Origin: JBEGQX01 sp041180805
GTDB lineage: Bacteria > Planctomycetota > Planctomycetia > Gemmatales > Gemmataceae
Assembly (NCBI GenBank): GCA_041180805.1
Contig: JBEGQX010000352.1
Span: 1 to 27,296 of the forward strand
Direction: 5' to 3'
Length of the DNA: 27,296 nucleotides
The stretch's first letter is position 1. Each line of letters opens with the position of its first letter. The notes below the pieces were generated by a model, which saw only the letters and a program-made list of their open reading frames with translations, searched no databases and was not told the origin of the DNA. A program made the translations under genes and the position numbers. Shown in pieces: positions 8,542-16,886 of the stretch.

Positions 8542-9879
8542 ATGTTCCAATTGGGCGGATCGATGAAGCAAAGGTTCTGTGACGGAATCTCACGAAGGCA
8601 GTCACTCAAGATAGGCGCTTCCGGCTTCCTTGGCGGGCTATCATTGCCCGGATTGTTGCACATGCAAGCCACAGCATCCACGGGGCAGGAACCAAAGGCA
8701 AAATCATGCATATTCCTGTTTCTTCAGGGTGGGCCCTCCACCATAGACATGTGGGATCTAAAACCGGATGCGCCATCGGAAATTCGCGGACCCTATAAAC
8801 CCATCAACACCAATGTCAAAGGCATCATGGTGGGCGAGCATTGTCATCGCAGTGCAAAGGTGGCCGACAAATACGCCATCCTTCGCTCGCACAGCCATAA
8901 CGATAATGGCCACACCACGGGCTTCCATTATGTGCTTACTGGTTATAAGGCGAATTTTGCGGATGGTGCGAACTCAAAGGTTCCCGTGAACGAACTCTTT
9001 CCTTCGCTGGGGTCGATAGTTTCCCGCGAACTGGGAACCCGTGGCAACATTCCACCGTACATCAATATGCCACATCCCCTGACTGCGGGTGGCCCGGGCT
9101 TTTATGGAGCGGAACACGCGCCATTTGTCATTGAATCGGACCCTGTGCAACCCGACTTTGAATTGAAGGATCTTCTGCCAGATGAGAAGGTCGGCCGGTT
9201 GCGTTATAGCCGCCGGCAAAAGGCATTAAGGGAACTTGAAAAGAACAACAACATGACAGGCCGTGCGGGCACCATGGCTACCTACTACGAAAAAGCCCGC
9301 GATCTGGTCTCGTCGCCAATCGCGCGAAAAGCCTTTGACCTCGGTTCCGAACCGGCAAAAATGCGCGAGGCCTACGGCTATTCCTCGCTGGGCCAATGCG
9401 CACTTCTTTCGCGCAGGCTGGTGGAGGCTGGGTGCAGGTTCATTGGCGTGGATCACGGCAGTTGGGATACACACTTCTCATGTTTCCCCAGCCTTGAGAA
9501 AGACCTTATCCCCCATGCCGACCAGGCCTTTAGCACTCTGGTAACCGACCTTCAGGATCGTGGCCTTTTGGATAGCACTTTGGTGGTTATGATGGGTGAA
9601 ATGGGTCGCACCCCACGCATTAACAAGCAGGCGGGGCGTGATCACTGGTCCGCAACCCAAAGCGTTCTATTTGCGGGTGGTGGAATCAAACCGGGCCAGG
9701 TGATTGGTGCCACCGATGGCAAGGGAATGGCTCCCACTACCGAGCCCGTGGGAGTGGCGGATATCCTTCGTACCATCTTTTATCTCATGGGTATCGACAG
9801 CGACAAAACCTACTACACGCCATTGGGTCGGCCTGTGCCCATTGTCAGTGGTGGTAAGCTTATCAAGGATTTGATTTAG
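8542..9879 (+). CDS. DUF1501 family protein with Tat signal
   Basis: 445 residues from the ATG at 8542, which follows AAGGGAG at 8 bases; an in-frame TTG at 8536 is less likely. The N-terminus has a twin-arginine motif SRRQSLKIGASGFLGG, so it is probably exported folded. The body matches DUF1501, a relative of the alkaline phosphatase/sulfatase fold: FLFLQGGPSTIDMWDLKP, SHSHNDNGHTTGFHYVLTG, GVDHGSWDTHFSCF and MMGEMGRTPRINKQAGRDHW, rich in Asp and His that could bind metals. Function is unknown. It almost always sits beside DUF1549/DUF1553 genes, as here, and the two are thought to work together; Tat export suggests a cofactor or metal loaded in the cytoplasm (inference). Confidence 0.92.
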   Translation: MFQLGGSMKQRFCDGISRRQSLKIGASGFLGGLSLPGLLHMQATASTGQEPKAKSCIFLFLQGGPSTIDMWDLKPDAPSEIRGPYKPINTNVKGIMVGEHCHRSAKVADKYAILRSHSHNDNGHTTGFHYVLTGYKANFADGANSKVPVNELFPSLGSIVSRELGTRGNIPPYINMPHPLTAGGPGFYGAEHAPFVIESDPVQPDFELKDLLPDEKVGRLRYSRRQKALRELEKNNNMTGRAGTMATYYEKARDLVSSPIARKAFDLGSEPAKMREAYGYSSLGQCALLSRRLVEAGCRFIGVDHGSWDTHFSCFPSLEKDLIPHADQAFSTLVTDLQDRGLLDSTLVVMMGEMGRTPRINKQAGRDHWSATQSVLFAGGGIKPGQVIGATDGKGMAPTTEPVGVADILRTIFYLMGIDSDKTYYTPLGRPVPIVSGGKLIKDLI

Positions 9880-9894
9880 AAATTGAAAACATTC

Positions 9895-12294
9895 ATGGAA
9901 CGGCACATGGCTAGCCAATGGACCAAATTAGCATTTCTGTTTGCCTTGGTTGGCTTGCAGGGCGATGCCTTTGGTCAGCAACCGCCGTCCGGCACTGGCC
10001 ATGCCTGGCCACCAGGGGCGCGGGCGGGCACCAAAGCAAAAGTAATCCTTGGCGGGCCGGATTGGACACCAGATTCCCGAATCTTTTCCCATGACTCACG
10101 CGTAAACATTCTTGCCACAGAGAAGCCCGGCCAGGTGCTTATGCATGAACCACCCTACTGGTTTGAGATCAAGAGCTATCTCAACGACCCAAGGCTTACA
10201 AGAGAAGTTTCCACAGAGATTGAAATTCCCAAGGATTATCCAAGCGGACCTTTCTTCTGGAGCGTTGCCAATGCCAACGGAGTGGGCTCCACGGGTATGT
10301 TCATGGTTGGAAATCTTCCGGAGGTTATGGAAAACGAAGATCGGAAGACACCACAGCCAGTGCCGGCCTTGCCCGTTACCATCAATGGTCGGCTTCGCAA
10401 AATTGAGGAAGTGGACAGATACCTTCTGCGGGCGACCAAAACAGGGCTTGTTCATTGTGAACTGATGGCCCGCAAGATTGGCAGCGATTTTAATGCAGTC
10501 CTGGAAGTTTTTGATGCAAAGGGCGGAAAGATCGCCGAGGCTTTTGATACCGAGGGAACCGACCCCATTCTAACCTTTGTGGCCGGCAAGGATCAGGATT
10601 ATGTGATCTCAGTTCGCGATGTGGATTATCGGGGCTATCGGAACTTTACCTATCGGTTAACTATGACAGACAGCCCCCGGGTAATCACGACCCTACCCGC
10701 AAGTGGTGCTTCTGGCTCTAAAACCTCCGTGGAATTTATCGGGATTGGCCTGGCCACAGGTCAACCGATCATCGAAAGTATCACCCGGGAGGTTACCTTT
10801 GGCCCAACCCCTTTCTCGTATTCATTGAAAACTCCGTCTGGGGTGGAAATTTCCGTTCCTATTCAGACTCTAAATCTTCCCACCTTAACCAACCCTGAAA
10901 AGGCTTCCGGGCCTTTTACCATTAGCAGGCGGATGACTCAAAGGGGCGAACAGCACAGGTACAAGGTCCAGATGAAAAAGGGAGAAACCTGGGTGATTGC
11001 CGCGGAGGCACATCGGTTTGGTTCACCCATGGATCCATCGATTATCATTCATGGGCCGGACGGCAAAATGATCACTTCCAAGGATGATTCAGGCGGCCTA
11101 CCTGACATTCGCCATACCTTTCTTGCAACAACAGATGGAGAATATGTTATCACGGTGATGGATCAATCCGGCAAAGTGCCGAATCTCTCTTTCATCTACC
11201 AGCTATCCATCGAAAAGCCCCGGCCGGACTTTCAATTGAAAACAGCCGGGGTACTGGGATTACCTCTGGGTGCAAAGACTGAGTTGCAGGTTTCCCTGAC
11301 CCGGGAGGGTGGTTTCAAACAGCCTGTGAGCATTTCCATCACTGGGCTACCAAAGGGAGTCAAAGCCCCCGAGAAAATCGAGATCGGCGAGAAGGCGGAC
11401 TCGGTGAAGATTCCTCTGGAGTCCTCCAAGGATGAGGGTTTGGATATTTCGTTGGTAACCATAACAGGAACCGCCAAGGTAGAAGACCAGACAATCACCC
11501 GCGTTGCCCGTGGAACCATGAAGGGTGGCAGCCTTTACCCCAGGCAGGCAAGTGACAATGAAGTGGCTCAGCTTCTTTTTGCCACCACCATGAAGGCGCC
11601 ATTCAAGGTAAAACCCGTGGAAGCGGATGGTGGCCGGCGAGTGCCAAGGGGGGCGACTCATCTGGCCGAATTAATCATTGAACGCACCGATGGTTTTCAT
11701 GAAGAGATCACTCTGGATATGGCAGGCAACCAATCCCGGCATCGGCAGGGTATCTTTGGGCCTGCCGTGAAGGTTGCTGGTGGCACCGACAAAATTGAGT
11801 ATCCGGTATTCCCGCCGGAATGGCTGGAGACGACAAGAACTTCCAGGCTGGCGCTGGTTGCCATGGGGTTGGTGAAAGACCCCAAGGGCAAGCCGCACTG
11901 GCTGATGGTTCCCATGGATGGCCAGATCACCATGTCCATGGAGGGAGCACTGATGAAGCTAACCTCCACAAGCGAGGATGCACTTTTGAAACCAGGCGAT
12001 AGCTTTGCATGGAACATGAGGCTGATGCGAAACCCAAAGCTGGATGGAACCGCGAAGCTGGAACTGATTGTGCCAGAACCACTGAAAGGTCTGGTTCGTG
12101 CAAAGCCCATGGAAATTCCCAAAGATCAGACCACGATTTCATTTCCGCTTGAAGTTGGGAAATCACCCATGTTGGTTGGAGAATGGATGCTGACTGCCAG
12201 GGTTACCTTGCTTCGAAATGGCCATCCTGTGATTTCCGAGGCCAATCTGATTGTGGAATTTACCCCGTCTGCCGAAACCTCTTTGATTAAGTGA
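9895..12294 (+). CDS. Exported protein with two pre-peptidase C-terminal (PPC) domains
   Basis: About 799 residues; the frame could also start at a TTG at 9883 or the ATG at 9907, the latter having the better (GGAA) ribosome site. A signal peptide is visible (WTKLAFLFALVGLQGDAFGQ). Two PPC-like beta-sandwich domains are recognisable, near residues 155-260 (ending DQDYVISVRDVDYRGYRNFTYRL) and 340-445 (ending DGEYVITVMDQSGKVPNLSF), flanked by Ig-like beta-rich stretches. No catalytic motif or metal site was found. This protein type commonly follows DUF1501 in planctomycetes and may bind polymers or be a scaffold in the cell envelope (inference). It starts 15 bases after the DUF1501 stop. Confidence 0.75.
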   Translation: MERHMASQWTKLAFLFALVGLQGDAFGQQPPSGTGHAWPPGARAGTKAKVILGGPDWTPDSRIFSHDSRVNILATEKPGQVLMHEPPYWFEIKSYLNDPRLTREVSTEIEIPKDYPSGPFFWSVANANGVGSTGMFMVGNLPEVMENEDRKTPQPVPALPVTINGRLRKIEEVDRYLLRATKTGLVHCELMARKIGSDFNAVLEVFDAKGGKIAEAFDTEGTDPILTFVAGKDQDYVISVRDVDYRGYRNFTYRLTMTDSPRVITTLPASGASGSKTSVEFIGIGLATGQPIIESITREVTFGPTPFSYSLKTPSGVEISVPIQTLNLPTLTNPEKASGPFTISRRMTQRGEQHRYKVQMKKGETWVIAAEAHRFGSPMDPSIIIHGPDGKMITSKDDSGGLPDIRHTFLATTDGEYVITVMDQSGKVPNLSFIYQLSIEKPRPDFQLKTAGVLGLPLGAKTELQVSLTREGGFKQPVSISITGLPKGVKAPEKIEIGEKADSVKIPLESSKDEGLDISLVTITGTAKVEDQTITRVARGTMKGGSLYPRQASDNEVAQLLFATTMKAPFKVKPVEADGGRRVPRGATHLAELIIERTDGFHEEITLDMAGNQSRHRQGIFGPAVKVAGGTDKIEYPVFPPEWLETTRTSRLALVAMGLVKDPKGKPHWLMVPMDGQITMSMEGALMKLTSTSEDALLKPGDSFAWNMRLMRNPKLDGTAKLELIVPEPLKGLVRAKPMEIPKDQTTISFPLEVGKSPMLVGEWMLTARVTLLRNGHPVISEANLIVEFTPSAETSLIK

Positions 12295-12306
12295 GAAACC
12301 CCTGCC

Positions 12307-13185
12307 ATGCGAATGATTTTGCTTCTTGCAATGATCGCCATTGTTCATCCATCACTGGCCGCGGAACCTGAAACTGTCAAGCTTTGGCCGGAAGGCGCCC
12401 CCAGCAAGATGGTTCCAAAATCCGAGGCAACCACCAAGTTGATTCAATCGTATGGAGGGGTGAATCCCAACCGCCTGAGTGACATCACCGACCCCACCAT
12501 GACGATCTACCGTCCTGCCAAGCCTAACGGCACCGCGGTGATAGTTGCGCCGGGGGGTGGGTTCATGTTTCTTTCCTATGCCCATGAGGGGACCCAGGTT
12601 TGTGAATGGTTGAACTCGCTGGGAGTGACCGCAGTTCTTTTGAAATACCGAACCCCCACTCGTGATGAGAAGGAAATGTATACCCTGCCGGTACAGGATG
12701 CCCAGCGTGCCATGGGGATGATTCGTCATCGTGCCAGGGAACTTGGCGTGGATGCCAGCAAGGTGGGTTTGCTGGGTTTCTCTGCCGGGGGTAACCTTGC
12801 AGGCCATGCGGCCTGGGATCGTGGAGCACGGACCTATGCGCAGGATAAGAACCTGGATGACCCCCGTGGTCCGGATTTCCTCATCTTCATCTATGGGGGT
12901 GGTTTTCTGGATGCGAAGGAAAAATCAAAGCTTCGCGAGGGTTTCAGCGTACCCAAGGATGCCCCGCCCGCGTTCTTTCTGGTTGCGCATGATGACAAAT
13001 CCAACCCGCTTGAGGCGACCATGCTTTATCAGGAATACCAGAAGCAGAAACTTTCGGCAGAGGTGCATATCTACAGCAAGGGTGGCCATGGGTTTGGCAT
13101 GCGCAAGGGCAAGGACCCAATATTGGAATGGCCCGCCCGCTGCGCCGAATGGATGAAATCTCAAGGGCTGCTAGAGGCAAAATAA
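12307..13185 (+). CDS. Secreted alpha/beta-hydrolase esterase (BD-FAE/acetylxylan esterase-like)
   Basis: 292 residues. The signal peptide is MRMILLLAMIAIVHPSLAA. The alpha/beta-hydrolase fold is clear: oxyanion PGGGF (82-86), nucleophile elbow GFSAGG with S159, acid D230 in AHDDKSNP, and H261 in SKGGHGFG. The spacing and the KLWPEGAP opening match the planctomycete esterases annotated as xylanase/acetylxylan- or feruloyl-esterase-like. It should hydrolyse esters on plant or algal polysaccharides outside the cytoplasm. It lies 12 bases after the PPC gene and just upstream of the ceramidase-like gene, in the same operon. The substrate class is inferred from the family, not visible directly. 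Confidence 0.88.
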   Translation: MRMILLLAMIAIVHPSLAAEPETVKLWPEGAPSKMVPKSEATTKLIQSYGGVNPNRLSDITDPTMTIYRPAKPNGTAVIVAPGGGFMFLSYAHEGTQVCEWLNSLGVTAVLLKYRTPTRDEKEMYTLPVQDAQRAMGMIRHRARELGVDASKVGLLGFSAGGNLAGHAAWDRGARTYAQDKNLDDPRGPDFLIFIYGGGFLDAKEKSKLREGFSVPKDAPPAFFLVAHDDKSNPLEATMLYQEYQKQKLSAEVHIYSKGGHGFGMRKGKDPILEWPARCAEWMKSQGLLEAK

Positions 13186-13217
13186 TTATGCCGGCAAAGG
13201 GAATGGAAGGAAGCAAT

Positions 13218-14579
13218 ATGAAGCGTTCGATCGAACTGACGATTGTCTTGGGAATTCTGCTGGCATTTGGTGCAAGTCATGCTATCGCTGAAGGCTGGAA
13301 GGCCGGGGCGGCCAGCGTGGTTATCACGCCGGAGAAACCGATGTGGATGGCAGGGTATGCAGCAAGAAACAAGCCATCGGAAGGGAAGGCACAGGATCTT
13401 TTTGCCAAGGCTCTGGTGCTGGAGGATGCCAAAGGCAGCCGGGTGGTGTTTGTCACCATGGATCTGATCGGCATTCCCCGCACGCTGCGGAAGTCATTGG
13501 AATCCCGGGCCCGCAGCGAATGGAAGCTTCCACCGGAAAGCCTTCTGCTGAATGCATCGCACACCCATTGCGGGCCGGAATTCCGGGTTGGAAGAACCAC
13601 CGCGGATGACGGCGAATTTGGCCCCGCGGCCATGGGCGCATTGTATGGCAGGCAGTTGGAGGAAAAGTTGTTCACGCTGATCGGGCAGGCCATGGGGAAA
13701 CTTGCGCCCGCGAAGGTTTCCCATAGTTTTGCCCGTTGCGGATTTGCCATGAACAGAAGGCTTCCCGTGGCGAATGATTTCCGAAATAGCCCATACCCCG
13801 AAGGCCCGGTGGATCATGAGGTACCCGTCTTGCGTGTCGATGGATCGGATGGCAAACTCAAGTCGGTGCTTTTTGGTTACGCCTGCCATAACACCACACT
13901 GGGCTTCTACCAATTCTGCGGCGATTATGCCGGCTTCGCCCAGGAATACCTGGAAAAGGATCATCCCGGCACCATTGCACTTTTCATGACCGGATGTGGT
14001 GGCGACCAGAACCCGTACCCGCGTGGAACACTCGATCTGGCCCAGAGGCACGGTAGAACCCTGGCAACTGCTGTGGAAGCCGCCCTTGCCAACACCCTTA
14101 AACCGGTTCAGGGAACCATCGCAACCCGAATGGAAGAAATTGATATCGCCTATGCTCCCTTTCCCAAGAAAGAGGAATTCACCCAGCGGCTGGCTTCGAA
14201 GGACAAATACGAATCTTCCCATGCCAGACGCATGCTAGATCGTCTGGAGAAAGGCGAAAAACTTCCCACCACTTACCCTTACCCGGTTCAGGTTATCCGC
14301 CTGGGAGACACCAACACCCTGGTGGCGCTGGGGGGCGAAGTGGTCGTGGATTACTCGCTTCGTTTGAAAAAGGAAATCCAGGGAACTAATCTTTGGGTGG
14401 CTGGCTATTCCAACGATGTGATGGGTTACATTCCCAGTCTGCGGGTTTTGAAGGAAGGTGGCTACGAGGGTGGCGGGGCCATGCGGTTCAGTTCCACGCA
14501 CCCCGGCCCCTGGGCGGAAAGCGTGGAAGAAAAGATCATCTCCAAGACGAAGGAACTGGTGGGCAAACTGAAGCCGTGA
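13218..14579 (+). CDS. Neutral/alkaline ceramidase-like exported protein
   Basis: 453 residues from the ATG at 13218, preceded by GGAAGGAA; longer frames back to 13128 overlap the esterase and lack the signal peptide at their start. The signal peptide is MKRSIELTIVLGILLAFGASHAIA. Family blocks: VVITPEKPMWMAGYA, ALVLEDAKGSRVVFVTMD, NASHTHCGPEF (H115, H117) and GYACHNTTLG (H224), which are the zinc-binding regions. The stretch aligned with the ceramidase nucleophile motif GDVSPN reads GGDQNPYP, so the catalytic Ser is absent and SHTHSGP has Cys in place of Ser. It is therefore probably a zinc enzyme with a different substrate. The C-terminal GYSNDVMGYIPS block resembles the partial gene at the window start. 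Its stop abuts the tadD stop with no gap. Confidence 0.85.
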   Translation: MKRSIELTIVLGILLAFGASHAIAEGWKAGAASVVITPEKPMWMAGYAARNKPSEGKAQDLFAKALVLEDAKGSRVVFVTMDLIGIPRTLRKSLESRARSEWKLPPESLLLNASHTHCGPEFRVGRTTADDGEFGPAAMGALYGRQLEEKLFTLIGQAMGKLAPAKVSHSFARCGFAMNRRLPVANDFRNSPYPEGPVDHEVPVLRVDGSDGKLKSVLFGYACHNTTLGFYQFCGDYAGFAQEYLEKDHPGTIALFMTGCGGDQNPYPRGTLDLAQRHGRTLATAVEAALANTLKPVQGTIATRMEEIDIAYAPFPKKEEFTQRLASKDKYESSHARRMLDRLEKGEKLPTTYPYPVQVIRLGDTNTLVALGGEVVVDYSLRLKKEIQGTNLWVAGYSNDVMGYIPSLRVLKEGGYEGGGAMRFSSTHPGPWAESVEEKIISKTKELVGKLKP

Positions 14580-15317
14580 TTATTTGCCCAGTGTTGAAAG
14601 AAGCTCGATGGCCTCAGGGTAATCCGGTTTCTCGGCAAGGGCCTTGGTAAGAAGTTCGCGGGCCTCATCATTTCTGCCCACATGATTCATCATGCGCGCA
14701 ACCTGATAGCGGGCCTTGGAAGGTTCATTGGTTCGTAAAAACACCTTCAGGCTTTCCTCGAAGTTACCGCTACGCGCCAGGGTGAAACCGTAGTTGTTTA
14801 AGAACTGCCTGTTTTCAGGTTCAAGCTCCACGGCCCTGGTCAGATATTCAAGGGATTGTTTCCAATCCTTCTTGCGGGCATGAAGCATTCCGAGTTCGAA
14901 CCAGACTCCACCCTTTTTGGGATGCATTTTGGCTGCAAGCTCATAGGTGGATTGGGCGTGCTGGAAATCTTCCATCTGCACATACAGGCGAGCCAGGCCA
15001 ACCAGCGCCTGCAAATTATCGCGTTCTATTTCCAAAGCCTGCTGGTAAGCCTTGCGAGCGTCCTCTTGCAATTGCTGGCGTTGCAGGGCGGGTCGATCTT
15101 TGCTGGCGGCTTCCTGCGCGCGGAAGTCTGCAAAGGCAATGCAAGTGGCGGCCTTGGGGGCCTTTATGGGAAGGTTTTCTTCCTTTTTGGTTATTGGCTT
15201 GTTTTCAGGAATAAAAGCTGGCGCAGGGGCAACCTTGTTGAGGGAATCGGTACCCGTAAGGGTACATCCCATTAGGAAGCCTGCCAGGCCCGGTACAAGA
15301 AGAAGTTTCGTTTTCAT
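14580..15317 (-). CDS. tadD: TadD-like TPR lipoprotein
   Basis: 245 residues from the ATG at 15317 (GAAGGG just upstream; an ATG at 15332 has a poorer site and spoils the signal). The N-terminus MKTKLLLVPGLAGFLMGC looks like a lipoprotein signal with C18 lipidated. After a linker rich in Lys/Pro come about four to five TPR units (from DARKAYQQALEIERDNLQAL to the C-terminus, including GVWFELGMLHARKKDWKQSL). TadD proteins are TPR lipoproteins needed for Tad pilus assembly, thought to help the secretin in the outer membrane. Here it is the last gene of the Tad locus, 70 bases after the AAA+ gene, which supports that role. It converges on the ceramidase-like gene with zero spacing and no visible terminator. 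Confidence 0.75.
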   Translation of the reverse strand: MKTKLLLVPGLAGFLMGCTLTGTDSLNKVAPAPAFIPENKPITKKEENLPIKAPKAATCIAFADFRAQEAASKDRPALQRQQLQEDARKAYQQALEIERDNLQALVGLARLYVQMEDFQHAQSTYELAAKMHPKKGGVWFELGMLHARKKDWKQSLEYLTRAVELEPENRQFLNNYGFTLARSGNFEESLKVFLRTNEPSKARYQVARMMNHVGRNDEARELLTKALAEKPDYPEAIELLSTLGK

Positions 15318-15333
15318 GACTCGCCCTTCCATT

Positions 15334-15356
15334 TCTCAACGATGCATGCGTTGAGA
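15334..15356 (-). repeat. Inverted repeat upstream of tadD
   Basis: TCTCAACG (15334-15341), a 7-base loop ATGCATG, and CGTTGAGA (15349-15356) form a perfect 8-bp stem in the 70-base spacer between the AAA+ ATPase and tadD genes. No U-tract follows on the minus strand, so it is not a classical terminator. It could stabilise or split the mRNA, or be a protein-binding dyad. Only the symmetry is directly seen. Confidence 0.4.
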
Positions 15357-15387
15357 TAAACCGGGGAGGAAGGCAGGTTTTGGAGAT

Positions 15388-16713
15388 TCAGGCAAAATCG
15401 CCGATGAAACTGTTCGCTGCCTCCACGATCAACTCTTTCGTCAATCGAACCGGTTGATTACGAAATCGGCAAATCGAGGATACTGTCTCCAGCAAATCAC
15501 GACAATCGCTGGCACGAACTGTACGCCCTTTGGAGTAGTAGCGATCAAATAGGTAATCCACGGATTCAGGGGAATATTCCATCTTTAGTTTTTTGCAGTA
15601 CGAGGCAAATATCTTCTCGTAGATCTCCCGCTTGGGTGCCGCCACCTCCACCTTGTGACGCATACGGCGGAGGAAGGCATCATCCACTAATTGCTTGGGA
15701 TCCAGGTTGGTTGAGAAGATGGTTAATTGCTCAAAAGGAACCATGAACTTTTGCCCGCTTGCCAGGTTCAGGTAATCTACCCGGCTTTCCAATGGCACGA
15801 TCCAGCGATTCAGGAGTTCCTTCGGGCTGCAAAGCTGCCTGCCAAAGTCATCAATCAGGAAGATGCCTCCGTTGGCTTTCACATGCAGCGGGCCCTGATA
15901 GTAGTTGGTTTCAGGGTTATAGCGGGGGTCCAGCATGGGCAGGTTTAATTCACCACCCGTGATGATAACCGGCCTGCGAATGCGAACCCAGCGCTCATCG
16001 AAAGAGTTGGTGTTCAGTAACCTGCGGATGGCGGCATCTGCCTCATCCTTGGGGGCTTCGGTTCCCGCTGACTGACTGAGTACATGCACCGCAGGATCAT
16101 AAATGGTGACGATGTTTCCCTCGGCCAGAATGGCATGGGGAATGAAAATATCACCACCCTTACGGTTCATGAACTCGCCAATCGCCTGGGCGATCGAGGT
16201 CTTACCAGTACCCGGAGGCCCATAGATGAATATGGATTTGCCACTTAGAATCGAGGGGCCAACCGCGTTGAATAAATCCTCTGACACCACCAGATGACTG
16301 AAGGAATCGCGCAGTGCCTGGGGATCCACCGGCAGATTGGTCACGGCCTGTTTGTAAGTCTGGTCGACATAGTCCTCCAACGGCACCGGGGCAGGGCCCA
16401 CATAGCCACAAATCTTCATGCTTTCCTGCGCCCTGCGACGACCCAATTCGGTCAGTTGGAATTTGTAACTGACTTTGCCAATCAGGTCGCCACCGGAAAC
16501 ATCCAGGCATTTTTCATTCTTCAAAAAAGTCAGCGCATCCTCAATGATCCGGAAAGGTAGGCACAGGCCACGCGAAAGATCCACACCCAGCATGCTTCCA
16601 CGGGTATAGAGCATCTTCAGGATCATCTCGGCAATAAAGCCAATGCTTAAGCCAGACTCCTTGAGGTTGTTGGGCGTCGTGGGAGCCTCTGGCACGTAAA
16701 CCTGTTGCTGCAT
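15388..16713 (-). CDS. Winged-helix plus MoxR-like AAA+ ATPase in Tad locus
   Basis: 441 residues. Residues about 20-100 look like a winged-helix domain (SIGFIAEMILKMLYTRGSM, then FQLTELGRRRAQE). The rest is an AAA+ module: Walker A GPPGTGKT (165-172), Walker B GGIFLIDDF (282-290), sensor 1 TIFSTN (331-336), an LRRMRHKV arginine segment (348-355), and a helical lid. The closest general type is MoxR/RavA-like ATPases, which act as chaperones on partner complexes. It is not the pilus motor (that is cpaF) and is not a standard Tad component. It lies 30 bases after the microprotein gene and ahead of tadD, so it is probably co-expressed with the pilus. Possible roles are remodelling of assembly subunits or regulation; neither is proven. 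The start at 16713 has a GGGGA site. Confidence 0.78.
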   Translation of the reverse strand: MQQQVYVPEAPTTPNNLKESGLSIGFIAEMILKMLYTRGSMLGVDLSRGLCLPFRIIEDALTFLKNEKCLDVSGGDLIGKVSYKFQLTELGRRRAQESMKICGYVGPAPVPLEDYVDQTYKQAVTNLPVDPQALRDSFSHLVVSEDLFNAVGPSILSGKSIFIYGPPGTGKTSIAQAIGEFMNRKGGDIFIPHAILAEGNIVTIYDPAVHVLSQSAGTEAPKDEADAAIRRLLNTNSFDERWVRIRRPVIITGGELNLPMLDPRYNPETNYYQGPLHVKANGGIFLIDDFGRQLCSPKELLNRWIVPLESRVDYLNLASGQKFMVPFEQLTIFSTNLDPKQLVDDAFLRRMRHKVEVAAPKREIYEKIFASYCKKLKMEYSPESVDYLFDRYYSKGRTVRASDCRDLLETVSSICRFRNQPVRLTKELIVEAANSFIGDFA

Positions 16714-16743
16714 GCGTAAATCCCCGGAAAATAGGAACAGGGG

Positions 16744-16860
16744 TTACTTGCGGTTAAGGAACCAAAACCCCAAAGCCAAGATCACCAAAGCGACCGAAAT
16801 GAAGAATGCCTTGTCTGAGAAGACAATATCGTACCAGTATCTCCAGTCAAGGTAATGCAT
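16744..16860 (-). CDS. 38-residue single-span membrane microprotein
   Basis: A short frame of 38 codons plus stop: MHYLDWRYWYDIVFSDKAFF, then ISVALVILALGFWFLNRK. The first 17 residues are aromatic and acidic. Residues 18-35 (AFFISVALVILALGFWFL) form one clear transmembrane helix, ended by Asn-Arg-Lys, so the C-terminus is probably cytoplasmic. The ATG at 16860 is preceded by AAAAGGG at about 7 bases, a good ribosome site. It fills an otherwise empty gap between the lipoprotein (26 bases upstream) and the AAA+ ATPase (30 bases downstream), as expected for a real operon member. I do not recognise the family. It may anchor the ATPase or lipoprotein to the inner membrane (inference). Confidence 0.62.
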   Translation of the reverse strand: MHYLDWRYWYDIVFSDKAFFISVALVILALGFWFLNRK

Positions 16861-16886
16861 GGCTAAACCCTTTTAACCCCCATTTT

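Noticed and set aside
13494..14222. 242-codon minus-strand frame
   Set aside because: Antisense to the second ceramidase-like gene; composition typical of a reversed coding frame.
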